The notes under the pieces: model-generated | Database searches by the model: none | Seen by the model: only the letters and a program-made list of their open reading frames with translations | Told to the model about the DNA's origin: nothing | Translations under genes and position numbers: made by a program | Shown: positions 30,767-44,800 of the stretch, in pieces | Numbering within the stretch: the stretch's first letter is position 1 | Layout of the letters: every line of letters starts with the position of its first letter | From: Enoplolaimus lenunculus | Taxonomy: Eukaryota; Nematoda; Enoplea; Enoplida; Thoracostomopsidae | Assembly (NCBI GenBank): GCA_030248215.1 | Contig: JASANG010000858.1 | Span: 1-64,000, forward strand | Length of the DNA stretch: 64,000 bases | Reading direction: 5' to 3'

Positions 30767-32080
30767 TAATACGAATAAACAAAACTTGTCAATTACAAAG
30801 GATGAACTATGAATTTTGTAAAATGTTGTATCCCGACAAACCACCTTTCTGGCTCAAAACTTATCTAGAATAAATTACGAAACGAAAAATTAAAAAAACC
30901 CAAAAAAATGACAGTTTAATCTTTTTTCTTCCGATATCCACGTACAGAATAAACTAACAAATTTTCGACGGCTAAAAATCGTTTTTGCTGTGTTCTATAT
31001 CCAAATATCAAGGTATTATTCGCTGCGAGCGTTAAGGCCACGTGAAAGAACGAAACGCAACTAGACCTCCAAAAACTTTTTCAATATGTACCAATATAAC
31101 AATCTTAAGGCAAAAATTGCAACAAAAAATGCGCATCACCTGCGTTTCGAAACACAGAATCAAACAGGAAATCAACATATACATGCAATATACATACGGT
31201 TGTAATAATTGTAAACAAACTCAAAATTGAATATACCCACCTGAATTGATACAAACACAAATTTCCGCAAATACGGTAACACTTAAAATTTTCAATCGAC
31301 TGCTTTAAACAGCCACAGTTTAATTATTAAGCACGACAGCGGCCGATGAAAGGTACAATCTCAGATCATTAACATAACCTAGACTAAAAAGATTCGAACG
31401 CAAATGCATAAAGTTCCAGGCAGATTTAATTTTTAAACTTTACAAACTCAAACGGCGATTACCATCTGTCATAGTTTGAGTTCCTTTAAATAAAAGCTGA
31501 ATTGCCAAAACCTACACAAATTTGTTTGACAGCAAACTCAACAAAATCTTACGTGTCTCCAACAGGTATTAGGTGGTTGTAACAAATATCTGCATACGAA
31601 CATTATCTAGTTTTTACTTTTAAGCTTTACGAAAAAAGTACTTTTTTTAAATTATTTTTAACAGAATTTTAAAAAATTTCCACTACAGTTAAATTTGTCA
31701 GCACTGCAACGCTAACGTTATAAACCATCAGAATGTTTGAGTATCTGGCATTTCAGAAAACGTTTAGAACATAGCCTAAGCTTACAGAATAGTGGTAATA
31801 CCTTTACGAGAGTTTTTGAAGCAAATTTTCAATATATTACACAAGTTCAAAATTTATCAGTTGCATACAACGCTAACACGATAAACCATGGGAAGATTTT
31901 GACCATTCTACACAACGTTTAACATTTAAAGGAATGTAAAGATCAGTTATATGTATACGCAACAATTTGGCAGGTCCACGATCATCACAACGTGAACTCA
32001 AAAAAGAATCCAAAAAAAATATAAAATTTAAAGTCATCTTTCGTCAAAAGTCACTCGACTATACTTTTGAATTAAACCCC
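30767..32080. other. AT-rich intergenic, 3' flank of the coiled-coil gene
   Basis: No gene is seen. The stretch next to 32080 should include the 3' untranslated region of the coiled-coil gene. Confidence 0.5.
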
Positions 32081-35000
32081 TTAGCTTGATCCAGTTCGCG
32101 CTTCACCATTTTCATTTGCCGAAACACCATCTGAATTCTCGCTCACAGCGTCCGCATTATCGCGACCTTCGTAACTTAAACTCTAAAAATAAAAAAAACT
32201 TCTTTAAACTGTCGAAAACAAACGTATCATTTCATATGAGGTTCTTTAGCCAAATTAACACAATTAGTCTAGAAACAAAGCTTAACATTTTTGTTAAAAT
32301 ACTGACATACGCTTAAGTAATTTTATTCAGTGTATTATTTAGAATACTTTTAAAATTCGCACAACACTACTTATTCACTTACATCAAAATTTACAAGATT
32401 GTAGTATTAAGATAAGTAGCATTTTGTGTTTTATGGATAGCCCGACAGACGAAAATCGGTGATCAGCTAAGTATCAGAAGGCAACCGAATGCCACCAATT
32501 ACAGGAGCCACACATGTCAATCAGAGAGCCGGCGGCGTATATTTGAGTGCCTATTTCGACACAAAGTAAAATTTATAGACTAATTTTTTGATATTGTTTG
32601 ATCTTGGAACGCGTTTTCAATAGGAATCTTAACCGGAATCGGAATTCCGTTTGCATCCGGCTGCTAAGTATGCCTTAAAATAACCCGCAAATTTACCTGA
32701 ATATCAGATGGGCCCAGTTTGCCTCTACGGAGCAAATTTTTCACCCAATCGTCAATTCTGCTGATGATCTGTTTCCAGTGTCGTTTATATCGCTGCAATT
32801 CCTCGCACTTGTTGTTGTAATCCTCAATGACCTCAAAAAGTATTTGAATATTAACTCAATAATTGTGTTGATAGATTTTCTATTCTCAACGACACAAGCA
32901 GATGGTTCAAAAAGCAATCATTTTAAATTAACACAAACATCATAAAAGCTTCTTTAAAACCACTAAAATTACAGACAGCGTTTTAGAAAAATCCCAAATT
33001 TTGACTCAAAAAATCAAATACAGAACCTTCCACTCTTTACAGAGATAACAGTTCAAACAACGTTTTTTAAATCGAAATAAACGTACTTTTTGCCTAACCG
33101 AATTTAAATCTGCAATTTCCTCTTGTAAAATTTGAAATCCAGTCTCTTTAATGTTAATCGCTTTGATATCTTTTGACATTTTATCAACTCGTTCTTGCAG
33201 CAAACGTTTTGCAGTTTCAAGATCAATCTTTTCTTGTTGTAATTTGGAAATCGAAAGCTGATAATAAGACGAAATCGCTGTGCCTAAGCCAAGAGCGAAA
33301 CCCGGGGGTTTGTGGATAAAAATCAGGGAATTTTAAGTTGATAAAACAAAACTCCTCAGAATACTTCTAGCACGCAAAAAATGCTGACAAAGAGATAGTT
33401 GGCTATTCATTGAAAAATAAGTCGTGTAGGTATTAAAATTTTTTAGCTCTTAATTTGAAATCATTAAATTTCAACAAATAGTAAAACTTATATATTACAA
33501 ATTGACCGTTCGGGCATACCAACCTTGGTCTAATTGAAGCTCTGCTTAATATAAAGCAAAACAATTACTTCTTTGTTATGACAACAAAGTAATTACTTAA
33601 GTAAGATTTCAGAAATCCAGCCATTGTCTTTAGAATTTGAATTTGTTACTAAATTTTGCTCCTACATATAATTTAATATCATAGATGTATCTTGGAGTGC
33701 TTATAAGTGTCATTTCTACAAAACCGCAGTGCAAAATATCTCGAATGTACTCTGTTATTCTTAAGTCATAGTTTAACATAAAGTTACATTAAAATAACTG
33801 ACAATATAAAATATCGAAGTCTGAGACATCCGGTTGCATCCTTGGTCTCCAAATGACCGTATAATGACACTCAAATTTGTTAGCTAGACACTTCCACAAT
33901 TCAAATACACTAAAGCAGATAGTAAACACACCTACTATGCTTGCAAACATAAACAGAGCGATCAAGATAATGTTAATGCATACAGTACATCTAATAATAG
34001 TTACCTCTTTTTGTTTCACATCATCAACTGCCTTTTGATATTTGGATTTTAACTTTTTCAATCCAGTTATCTCTTCTGACAATTTCGTTATCTCTTCTGA
34101 CAATTTCGTTGATTTATCGCTGTAAAAACAATATGTTGACAGAAGCCAAATACATGTGAGTGATATAGGTTTATGCTTAATGTGTAGGCATCCCAAGCTG
34201 AAGGAAATTTTCTTCTATGACGCACTTGATATTTAACAACTCTCTAATACTTCTCATAAAACAATTACAATTACCGTTCACTATTCAACCGCATTTTGAT
34301 TTCCATCAATTGCGACGTGGCGTGTTGTGGTTGCACAGCGCTTTCATTCTGTCGAGCGTAACTTAATTTTTCGCATTCACCCTTCAGACGAACCACTTCT
34401 GACTCAAGTTGAAGACATTTCTCGGCGAGATGAGCACTATGGTCTCCTAACGGCTCAGCACGATCAGCTGTAGAGCTACCCGGTTTAGATCCAATTTGAG
34501 CCAGACGGTCTTTCAGCTGGCTAATTTCGTTTGATTGCTTCGACGACTGTTCAAGCACATGACGATAGTTAGCTTCAAGATCACGATCTTTGGCCAAAAG
34601 TTCGCTCAATTCCCGTTGCAACTCAACCACTCGTTCTTCAGCCCTGTCTCGGAGCTTTTCGGCTTCAATTTTCATTTCGGTGATGCCAAGCCGAATAGAA
34701 ATGCATTGTTCGCTAACGCATTCCAACGAAGCTGTGTCTGTATCCTTGTCAGAAGATTGTGGTGCCGCCTCTAGCCTTCTTGTTGCATCCGCAAGTTTTT
34801 CTTCGAGTTCTTTGATCGATATGTCAATTTCGGCAGCTTGTAGTTTAAACTCACCGCGTAATTCGCTTTCACGTTCATCCCTGGCTGTTTTTGCTGCATT
34901 GGCGATTCGTTCATTTGTGTCGGACTCAAGCAACCGCAGTCTTGACTCGAGTGATTTTACTCGAGCTTCTGCCTCAGCTATACGAGTGTTAGCGTCAGCA

Positions 35001-38000
35001 CGTGCCTCCTTGAGTTGAGTCGCGTGTCGCTCACGCTCACAAGTTTCATCGGCAATTCTGATCTGTTGGGCCGTTTCTAGCCGGTCTTTTTCTCTTTGTA
35101 ACTCGTCAATCTCCTTATCTTTCTGGCTGATCTCATCCGCGAGAGTCGCAATGTCGCTTTGAAACTGCGCAACATCTTGCTTTAACGTGGCATTGATGGC
35201 TTTTAACTCTACATTTTCTCTTCGTGACACACTAATTTGCTGCTCTAGCTCGGCGATTTTTTTCTCGAGACTAGCGACCTCGGCTTTTCGTTGCTCAACT
35301 GACCCTTCAAGGCTGGCCACTGTACGTTTCGCAGCTGTAAGATCAACGGTTTGTCTTCGGCGCAGAGCTGCCTCGGTTTCGAAATCGTGCGCTAGTTGTA
35401 ACTTGGCAGACGTAACTCTATTTAATTCATTCTCAAGCTGCGATATTTGCTCGAAAACACACGCGGATTGCTGTTGCTGTTGTTGACGAGAGAATTGAGC
35501 AAGTAAAAACTGCAGATCTATCTGTGTGATAAATAACAAAGAGGTGTAGGTCGTATGTAGGGAATGAATTCGCTGTTTGTAATATTCTAAATCCTCTCGG
35601 AGTTGGCTTGCCTCGCTGCTAACGGTATCATTAAGGCATATATCATCTAGAAGAGATTCAATAACACTCTGACATGGATCAATCAACCGGATAGCGTCCA
35701 GAGGTAGCTTCTCAGTTACAGCTATATTTTCTTCCATCACTTGAGTTGCAATTTCTTTTACAAACACAGGCAGCGCTTTTCGGATTTGCTCAAATGCAGA
35801 CTTCACACTAGAAGTTTCAACAGTACATTGAAGTAGACGCTCTAACCTTTCTGGGAACACTTTGCTGGACAGCAAACATGTGGCCTCATTCGATACAAGC
35901 TGAAAGTTATCAGTATTGCCTTTCAACAGCTTTTCCGGCTTAGGTTCACCGCTTGGATCTGAAATCTTTCGTTTTCGGGACAATACTGAGATGAGTTGGT
36001 TCTTGTCATTACAATTGATAAGCCCTGCTGTCTCAGCACCGTCTTGAGATTTCGACAACGTTTTAAGTGTATCACATCGAAATTCGTACTCCGATATTTC
36101 TCTTCGAAGATTGTCTGTTTCGTCACGCATACCAATTAACTCAGCTCTAGCGGAACATAATTCTCGTTTTAGCTGCAAAATTTGGTGACCGTTTTCTCCG
36201 TTTTCACTCGGACTAAACTGTTCAAAATCAACCTGCACCGCGATAGAATTGCTACTTGTAGACAACTTATGGTCACTACAGCCTGTTGCAGAATTTCCTC
36301 CCAGCGTCTCACTCAATTTTCGATTAAGAGTTTCAATTTCCACACGCAAATTGTCATTTCTGGCAGTAACATCAGCAAGCTTATCTTCAAACTTTTGTTG
36401 TGCTTTTTCAAGTTCATCATCAAATTCAACTTCTTTTCTCTCACATCTCAAAACATGCTCTCGTACTTCCAACAACAATTTCTTATAATCCTTCGCAGAT
36501 GGTCCATATCCGGTTGCAGTTTTTCCTTTACTACAAGGAGACCCACCAGCGCAGCCACCTTCACTCGCCTCCAACGCCTTATTCAGTTTGTCTGCTAACT
36601 TTAACTGCGCCGTTACTGATTCTAAGTTAAATTTAGTTTGTTTCAATTCTTCTTCAGTCACATATAATATTTTCGATGTTTCATCGGCTTGCTCCTTTGC
36701 TACTCTGAGTTCTTCCTTCAAGCTGCTTACATCCGTATCGAGGGTAGATGCACTCAGTGTCGCTCGCAACGTTTTATTGTCTTCAACGAGCTCTTCAACC
36801 CGCCTTAGATTGTCTTCGGCTACCTCTTTAAACGTATCCAGTTCGCTTTGTACCCGTTCAATCTTGAGTTCAAGTAGTCGTATTTCTTCTTTCCGTTGTT
36901 CATCCAATTTAGCATACTCAGCCTCGAGCTCTTTCCACTCGCGTTGTTGTTTAATCATTTGCTCTTCGATTTTTTTCACATCTTCTCGGGCATCCTCTAA
37001 ATCCACTTGTGCCTTCCGCGATTGTCTGTTAGCATTCTTCTTTGCGACTTTTGTATCCGAGAGTTCACGCTTTAAATGATCCATTTCGCTTTCAGCATCA
37101 GTAAGCCGCCCCTCCCAACGGTCTCGCTCTTCCTCTAGTTGACTCTCGAGCTTCTCTTTCCATTCCCGATCCTTTGCCTCAACTTCTTGTTTGAGTTCAG
37201 AAATTTGGCTTTTTAGCTCATGATTACGTTGCCGATATTCGTCTTTATGTGCACGTTCTTGATCATAGTTACGTTGATACATTTCGATATTTTTTTGCAA
37301 TTTGGTATTGCTAGTGCTGTTGCTACCTTCATATACACAATCTTCACACGACCGACGCAATTCTGTATTTTGTCTACGCTCGACTTCGAGTTGTTCATTC
37401 AGTTCTTCATTTTCCTAGAAATTATACAATCACAAAACAGCTATAACCATGGGCCAACAAAGATTTGGCATAAGTATGGCGGTTAAGTATGTTATTCTAT
37501 AAAAATTTCGCAGGGCTGCTTGTTCTGTAACAAACTGAAATTTTTCAGTAACCTCTTTACAAAAATGATGCTATAGGCTATAAGCCTATGACATGTACTT
37601 CTGAATGTATGTCTTGAAAAACTAAAACTTACCTTTTGATTTGACGGTAAACGAATGTTGTAAATTTAGACTTATAAATCTATAACAAAATCGGTTTTTT
37701 CCAGTGTAGATCCGGATACCTAATCCTAAAACTAACTGGAGCCAAAACCAAAAGCTCAAATATCAGTTTGGAAACGAAAATTATGTTAAATTAATATTTC
37801 TACTAAAAATAAAACTTAATCAAGCTATAATATTACATGCTGTTTTAATTCTGTTCCTAAAAGGATTTTGGCATATGTCCTTACTTCTTCCATTTCGAAC
37901 AAATATACTGTGCCATATTGGTAAGTTTATTTAATCTGTGGCTTACAAACAGCGGAAACAAGCGTGCCCTATGCAGAAAAAAACTAAATTTATCTTCGTA

Positions 38001-39610
38001 ACAGCAGTGACATACCTTTGTCAGGCGTTGCACTTTAGCTTCTAAAGTTACAACGCAGTCTTCGGACAATTCTTGCAAACACTCTTCGTAATCACTAATT
38101 TTACTATCCATTATCGCTTGTCTGGATTCCAAAACTTTGTTTCTTTGCTAAAACGACATTTTAAATTTTTTAATTCAAAACTACTACATAGTACATATGA
38201 CTGAAGAAAAATTTTGGGCTCGGTTGGATTAATGCAATAGTCTCGGGGAATTCATGTGACTGACGGCAAGCAGGTTCGCGTTTAAAATCCAACTGTGATA
38301 CATGCGCTGAGTAAAGGCAGACTTAAGACTCTAAATCTGACCATTCGTGTTAACTTTTATTTGAATTCCAATACAGCCAAGACTAGAAAAGAATTACACG
38401 AATTTAGAAATAATTTGTCGTTGAGATTTTTAACATGTAAGTTCTGAAATTTGGAGTTCCGGCCTTTGGCTTGCACAACTAGTAAACAAAATCCAAAAAC
38501 ATTTTGTAAATCACAAAAAATAACATTTAGTTACCATAACTTCATCTGCTTCCCGCTTCAAATCAAGATTTTCTTTCTGAAACAGAACATATATGTATAT
38601 GCTTTACGTCTTTGAAGCCCTGTACGAGAACCTTAACCTGTAACACGTTTGCTACTATATACAAGTCGTACAAAAAACGTGATTTACGTTTAACAATTAA
38701 AGGGAATATAGATATAAGAATAGGTTTCATATTTCTAACTTCCACTACACCTGCTGCAACCATGTGTTCGCACACTAAGCTACATACCTCCAACTTATGC
38801 TTCTGGGCAAGGATATGGCTTTCTGGAATAGAAGTACCTCTGAAAATAAAGCATATATAATATATATTATATATATTATATATATAATATATATATTATA
38901 TATGTTATATATAAATATATATATAATATATATCTATATATATAACTACGTTACATAGTTCCGTTATGTCAGTGGTTTAGTACATACTGAGAATATAACC
39001 AAAAAGTCCATGCACAGCATTAGTATGTTCGATCATTTAAATTCGAATGCATTGTTTTAGCTAAACATAATGATAACAAAGCAAACTACAGCATCCAGAA
39101 AATATATATAAATTGTGCGCCATTCCTACACTCTTTTGCATTCTAGACCGTATTTCACGTCATATAAATAAAAGTATTACCCGGAGCTATATTCTCCAAG
39201 TTGTTGTTCAAGTAAACGAATCTTTTCTTTAAAATGCTTCACAGCATCGGCCTAAAGCCAATGTTCCACTATCAGTCCGTGTAAAAACTTCACCATTCCA
39301 AACTCAACAAACCCTGCCATAAGCATTAACTCAGGTAAATAACTACATACATGTGTAATATATAGCGCGTTTTAGCACCTGGTATAAAAATCGCCGTAAT
39401 TCTACATCGAACTATTAACGCCCTGACAGGTATATCTTATATCAGTATTTTTCATTAGTTTGTTAACACTTAACACGCACTAAAGAAAAAAAACACTAGC
39501 AAAAGTAGGCATAAACTTACCGATTCATATCCTATAACCTTCAGCGTTAGTTTTTTATTCTCGTTTACTACATCTTCAATTTTCTTCTCCATCCCTGATA
39601 TGCCTTCCAT
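32081..39610 (-). CDS. Large coiled-coil protein, 1349 residues, unidentified
   Basis: Ten exons join with every phase matching: 39610-39521, 39251-39181, 38839-38788, 38576-38535, 38147-38016, 37414-34275, 34119-34005, 33257-33087, 32831-32697 and 32182-32081 (4050 nt). The start is MEGISGMEKKIEDVVNENKK. The protein is almost all heptad-patterned E/K/L/Q coiled coil. It has a breaker region (about residues 390-420, GGCAGGSPCSKGK), a basic KRKISD patch that may be a nuclear signal, a less helical middle around VFPERLERLLQCTV, and a short QQQQQQ run. Exon 34119 carries a perfect KLSEEIT tandem repeat. The acidic C-terminus ends NENGEARTGSS. There is no membrane segment or motor domain. It resembles centrosomal, golgin or tethering proteins in style only; I cannot name it. 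Confidence 0.88.
33480..33650. repeat. Dispersed intronic repeat
   Basis: CTGCTTAATATAAAGCAAAA, TTACTTCTTTGTTATGACAA and ACTTAAGTAAGATTTCAGAA recur in the same order at 40580-40790. Confidence 0.5.
38862..38945. repeat. TA-rich palindromic microsatellite in coiled-coil gene intron
   Basis: About 85 bp of alternating TA with regular TATAATATATAT interruptions, able to fold on itself. Confidence 0.9.
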
Positions 39611-39984
39611 GGCACATTTAACTTAAAGGCAAACCAATGCAGATACCACAATATTGACCGATACCGCCGTCAGATAGGTAATGTAAACTTAGATTATCAA
39701 TTGACCATACACAAATTCATATCTGCATTACTATAGTCCCTGTAAACACACATAAGCGTTTCAATCGGGAACAGGAACTGCAAACATTTTTTAGTAGGCA
39801 GATGGAACTGCAGGAGGGACGACTTTGTTGAAAATAACGGCATGTAAGCATGTGAGAAAAGCTTGTCCGTTATGTGCACATGCAATATAGTGCAGTGCAA
39901 TGTATGTATGCTAGCTGGCAACATGTGGTCGACACATATGGCCGACGAAAAATGCAGTTGGAGAGGCGCGCTGCGTGGCGTAGC

Positions 39985-40200
39985 CTGACACGCAGAAGGT
40001 CGCTACCTCGAAACCGCCCGTAATCCGCTTTTCCAGCTGCTTTAGTTAAACGAACTGAAGACCCGGATCCTACCTAGAGTAACACACTGAAGGATCCGCA
40101 GGCTGAGAGCTCAATCCCTGCTATGGAGGCCCGCAGTTCCAGCTGCTTAGTTGAAAGATTTGAAGTCCCGGTTCCTACCAAGACTGACAAAGTGCAATGC
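39985..40200 (+). repeat. tRNA-related SINE-like unit
   Basis: TGGCGTAGCCTGACACGCAG is A-box-like and CTACCTCGAAACCGCCCG a weak B box. CCAGCTGCTTTAGTTAAACG and CCAGCTGCTTAGTTGAAAGA repeat downstream, each followed by a GGTTCCTACC-like motif. Confidence 0.4.
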
Positions 40201-40579
40201 ACTGTATTTCATGGCATGTGCATATAACGAATAAGCATCTCTCTCACGCTTGCACAAATGAATTAAACACGACAGCAAGCGGAATTGACACATTCTAAAG
40301 GTATAGCAATTAAAAAACTGTAAACCATAGGTTTCTTACTTTTCAGCACATTAATCTTTGCACAGCTATGGAATTAATTGGTGCGACCGAATATCCGTTC
40401 CGGTTTAATGAATGGGTTTCCAAAACCCTACATAAGTACAACTTAGTTCTTAAATACGGGCTAAGTTATTACTGAACCATTTTGTCGTTTTTACAAGCGT
40501 TCTTAAATTAAGTAAATGTTTAAGTGTCCGACTAAATTTGATATATTACAAAGTAAACGTTGAGGAATTCTAATGTTGG

Positions 40580-40925
40580 TTTAATTGAAATTAAAGGCTC
40601 GCGGAGCCTGCTTAATATAAATAGAAACTATTACTTCTTTGTTATGACAATAGCTCACATTATCGTTTCTTTGTTTTTGCTCAAAATGTTGTAATGACTA
40701 TTAAAGTCGGTGACTTAAATAACTGCTTAATAAAAGTATAATTTAAGTAAATACTTAAGTAAGATTTCAGAATTCCAGCCAGTATCTATTAAAAAATGAT
40801 ATCCGAATCCGGTATAAACCTACCGGATACCGCATATTGACAGTTCTGGTTTGTTAAAATTTTATTAACCGAAACTGATATCGGAATCCGGTATAAACCT
40901 ACCGGATACCGTATATTGACGGTTG
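40580..40925. repeat. Dispersed repeat, two joined pieces
   Basis: 40580-40790 matches 33480-33650. 40795-40925 contains two copies of a GGTATAAACCTACCGGATACC unit of about 65 bp. Confidence 0.5.
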
Positions 40926-41801
40926 TGGTCTGTTAATATTTTATTAACTAAAATATGAAAAATTCGGCCAAAAATTCAAACTAAGTACTGTTAATTCGAT
41001 AAACTTCAATGGCTGTGTATAGGACAGGTAAACTCCGGATTTGCCGGATTTCAAACAGCTGTAAGGGTAGCCTAATTTTTTAATGAAAAATTAGAATTTC
41101 CCAAAATCCCAAGTTCCTGAGTAATATCTCTATTTTTGAAATCCCGAGGGATAAATGCTGTGCCCAAAATCTCCCCAATTTCTTGGGTAATGCCCGTATA
41201 ACTACTGAGCTAGGCGTTCTAGGACAAACTTTTGATAGGTAGATTCGAACTTCCGTAAAAGCAAAAGCAAGACATATATCATCAACTAGAAAGAAATGTT
41301 CAAGTTAAGAACAAATTTTTATCTAAAAGTTATTTATTAATGCATAGGTAGCAGTGTTTACAGTGAAATTGCAATGATTAGAACAGGTATTTAGTTTAAA
41401 AAGGTCTGAATTGTCGGTTCCTACCTTGACTGAAATGTTGGTTACGCCGTGTGCGTAAAGTGAAGTTTTAAGAATAGTTTCCTTATTGGTCATACGTTGT
41501 TGAAAATTGGAAATAAATAATCATCTAGCCACCCCCATTGTAAAATCTTGAAAAAATCAAACATTTTTTCTTTCCTGGTTTTATTGCCACTGTCAAAGGA
41601 GCGCGAATATTTGGCACAAGATGCGCAGTGAAATGTTAGTTTCGTCAATCAGTGATTGTCTCCATGTGTAGCTGCCAATTTTTTCAGCAATCTTTTTCGA
41701 AACATGTCCTTGTAGTGACTAGGTGTGGTGAGTATATGTAATTAATTTTAGACATAGCGAATGGCAGCTTACTCAGTTAAAACATCACGATAACTTACGT
41801 A

Positions 41802-44800
41802 ATGCGAGACAAAATTATAGTTGCACTGTGTATAATTCGATGTATGACCTTAGCTTCATCTCAGGGTACCAAAATTCCATCTGAGGTCATCGACTTAAAT
41901 GACAAGTATGTACCTAAATTAGACAGTGTTTAAATTCAGTAAAAACATTACTGCGTGTTCTCTGTATCTTTGATAAAATGTGAATCATGTTGAATTTAAA
42001 AAAATGCACAAATGTTTCGTGTTGTTTGCCAATCTACAATCTGCAGTAGCTTATTTAAACTAGGGATGTGCCGATACCAAAGTTATTGCCATTTGCCGAT
42101 ACCTATCCCGATTCTTATTTTGAAATTTTGCCTAACCGATGCCGATTCCAAGTGTAGTATACCATGCTTAATAAACAGAAAGGATACTTCATTACATCAT
42201 TATATAAAGACTTAAACCCTAACCATCATAAATGATTAAAATTTTATATGAACGGTTCATTTCAATTAATTTTTTCATACACTAACGCAAAAGGTATAAC
42301 AGGTTTCGTGACCAAACACACAGATATGCGCTCGGAAATAAAACTGATACCATTCCAACTGACTGTTATATGTGCAAAAAGTATCGGCAATTTATTTGCA
42401 GTGCCGATGCCGATACTCACTAAAAGTGCTGATTATTACCGATGCCGATTAATCGGCACATCCCTAATTTAAATGTAATAATTGAAATTGTTATAATATA
42501 GCACTATTCTTTTTGTGATAAAGTGTTTATATGCGTATTTTATACGTACGCAATGCATTTTGTATTGGTACTGATAATTTTGTTTAATTATTTTAGGTTT
42601 CTTGAAGTACGGCACCAAGGCAATTGGCTAGTCGAGGTAAATGTTTGCTAACTATGATAATTATACTGTTGTTTTTCGTACTGCTGACGCATGTTGCCCA
42701 TTTAACTTTGTTTTCTGAGAATTGTCGCAACGAATAGTTCTTTCAAGAGTTCGAGTATATGTATTGTCATCGATTGCATTATGTACATAATAAACTTATC
42801 AAAATATTCTATATGCCAAACTTTAGTTTTACGCACCATGGTGTGGTCATTGCAAACGGTTGCAACCGATATGGGAGCAGGTTGGTCATGCACTTGCGGG
42901 ACTCGATATTCGAGTTGCTAAAGTAGATTGCACTCGATATACAAGCGTTGCGTCAGAACTAGACATTCATGGTTTTCCAACGATTTTAATGTAAGGATAT
43001 TTAACTCATTATATATACCTAAAGTAAAACTAAAGCATCAAACCTAATAGAGCATAGGGTTAAACTGGATGTGCCTGATGTTTGAGTGCATATTTCGACA
43101 AAAAGTTTAACTTAATTACCATAATTTATTGCTGCTTGCAATAATGTGTTCTAATTAAGTTTCTACAAGAGTCTTAGTATTAACGGACTTCTTTAAGTAA
43201 TTGTTATCGTTTCGATGAAACTGAATATCTTGTAGTGTATTTATTGTGTTTTAGGTGTCAGAAATTAGTGTGTCAAGACTAATTAATACTAAATGTTTTG
43301 TATGCAGTGAGTACAAAAATTATCACAATTTACAACAACTTGTGGAAAACTATTTTAATATTCTGTTCCGTTATTTTGTATGAGTGTAGTGACTATCTAA
43401 TAATGTCCATGCGATGTGCCTGGTTTCTTGGTCCAAGCAAGCCTCAAATTGTTCTTAAACCTTGAGTACAGTTTCGGAGCTACTTTGAATATTTTTGCAG
43501 GTTTCGTTCTGGAGTTACGTATCATTATGATGGTGATCGCACACGTGATGCTATTGTTGATTATGCGATGAAATCGATAGGGTATGTTATTTAAGAGTTT
43601 TAGAACATTTTGGATTTTATTACTTTTATGCACTACGTTTTTAATTACTCTTCTGTTGGGGGATAAGAAAGGTAAATGTAGTTAATGTGTTAGGAGTTTA
43701 TATTTATCAGGGTTCCCCTAGAATTCGTGCAAAAATTCAGTTCCTGTTCCGGCGGTGAAAGACACAGGACCCAGAATTTTGCCTTTTTATTTCAAATCGT
43801 GAAGAATATGTAAACTGACGTCTCAAAAAATTTGCTGATAAGATTGAGAAAATTTTAAATTTTTTGACGCATGTTGTTGTAGAACTTGGAAAACTGGTAC
43901 GTTAACAAGCAAAACAGTCAATGAACAACATATTTTATGTTGAACTATTGTCAGTTAGCATTTAATTCGGTGGTGCAATAAATTTGCAATTTCTGTTCCG
44001 GTTCCTGCTCCTGTTCCGGTGAAAAAATGAACTGTTGCTGTTCTTGTTTCCTGTCAAATACTGCTCCTGTTGGAACACAGATATTTATTAAGGCTAAATA
44101 ATTGACATCCTGCGTACTGAACTTTAGTATATTTCTGTTTCATGTAGACCGGAGGTTCGAATATTTGCTGGCAGTCGTGATCAATTTCATACCCAAGTGT
44201 ATTCACCTCATGTTCGTGGTGGATTCTTTCTACTGATTACTAGCAACGAGGAAACTTCGAATGATTTGAAGGTATTTAACATTAAACTGTTTTGGTTTTA
44301 TGATTTTACTGAAATGTTTAGTATGGTGTTTGCTTTCTAAGTGTTTCAAAGAGCATATTGGTTTCCAGTACTACGAGTTTTTGCATAATTTCAAGCTTTG
44401 TTAAAAAGTTTTGTTAGAATTTTTCCAGTTCTGTTTAAAGTGTTGTGGTTTATTTCCTGGAAAATTGTTTATGACATATGAATGCAAGAATTTTTTAAGA
44501 AACAATATGTTTGTCGGCAATTGCATGAAATTTCCGTCTAGCGATTTCTCATGACCTAAGTAGTTTTTTAAATAAAATTTAATTACCTTACAGTTACAAT
44601 AAAACTCACACTCTGTTGATCTGTTTTATACAAATATATGAAACTTCTCGCTGTCGTTTTACCGTGGTTACAGCTCAAGTATCATGAAGTTGCCAGTGAA
44701 CAGTTTACAAAAGCGTACTTTTTTGAAGCTCCAGTCTCAAGTGTGCCAAATGTAAGGGGAATTTTTGCAAATTTGAAATGATGCTTATGCTACTTCAATT

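Larger units (their letters stand above)
39611..41801. other. Divergent intergenic region between the coiled-coil and TMX3 genes
   Basis: The two genes start head-to-head 2.2 kb apart, so both promoters should lie here. I see no clear TATA or CpG-type element. It holds a tRNA-like repeat (39985-40200), the dispersed repeat at 40580-40790 and CCGGATACC repeats at 40795-40925. Confidence 0.5.

Noticed and set aside
34535-37079. Several serine-rich plus-strand ORFs
   Set aside because: They are antisense shadows of the large coiled-coil exon.
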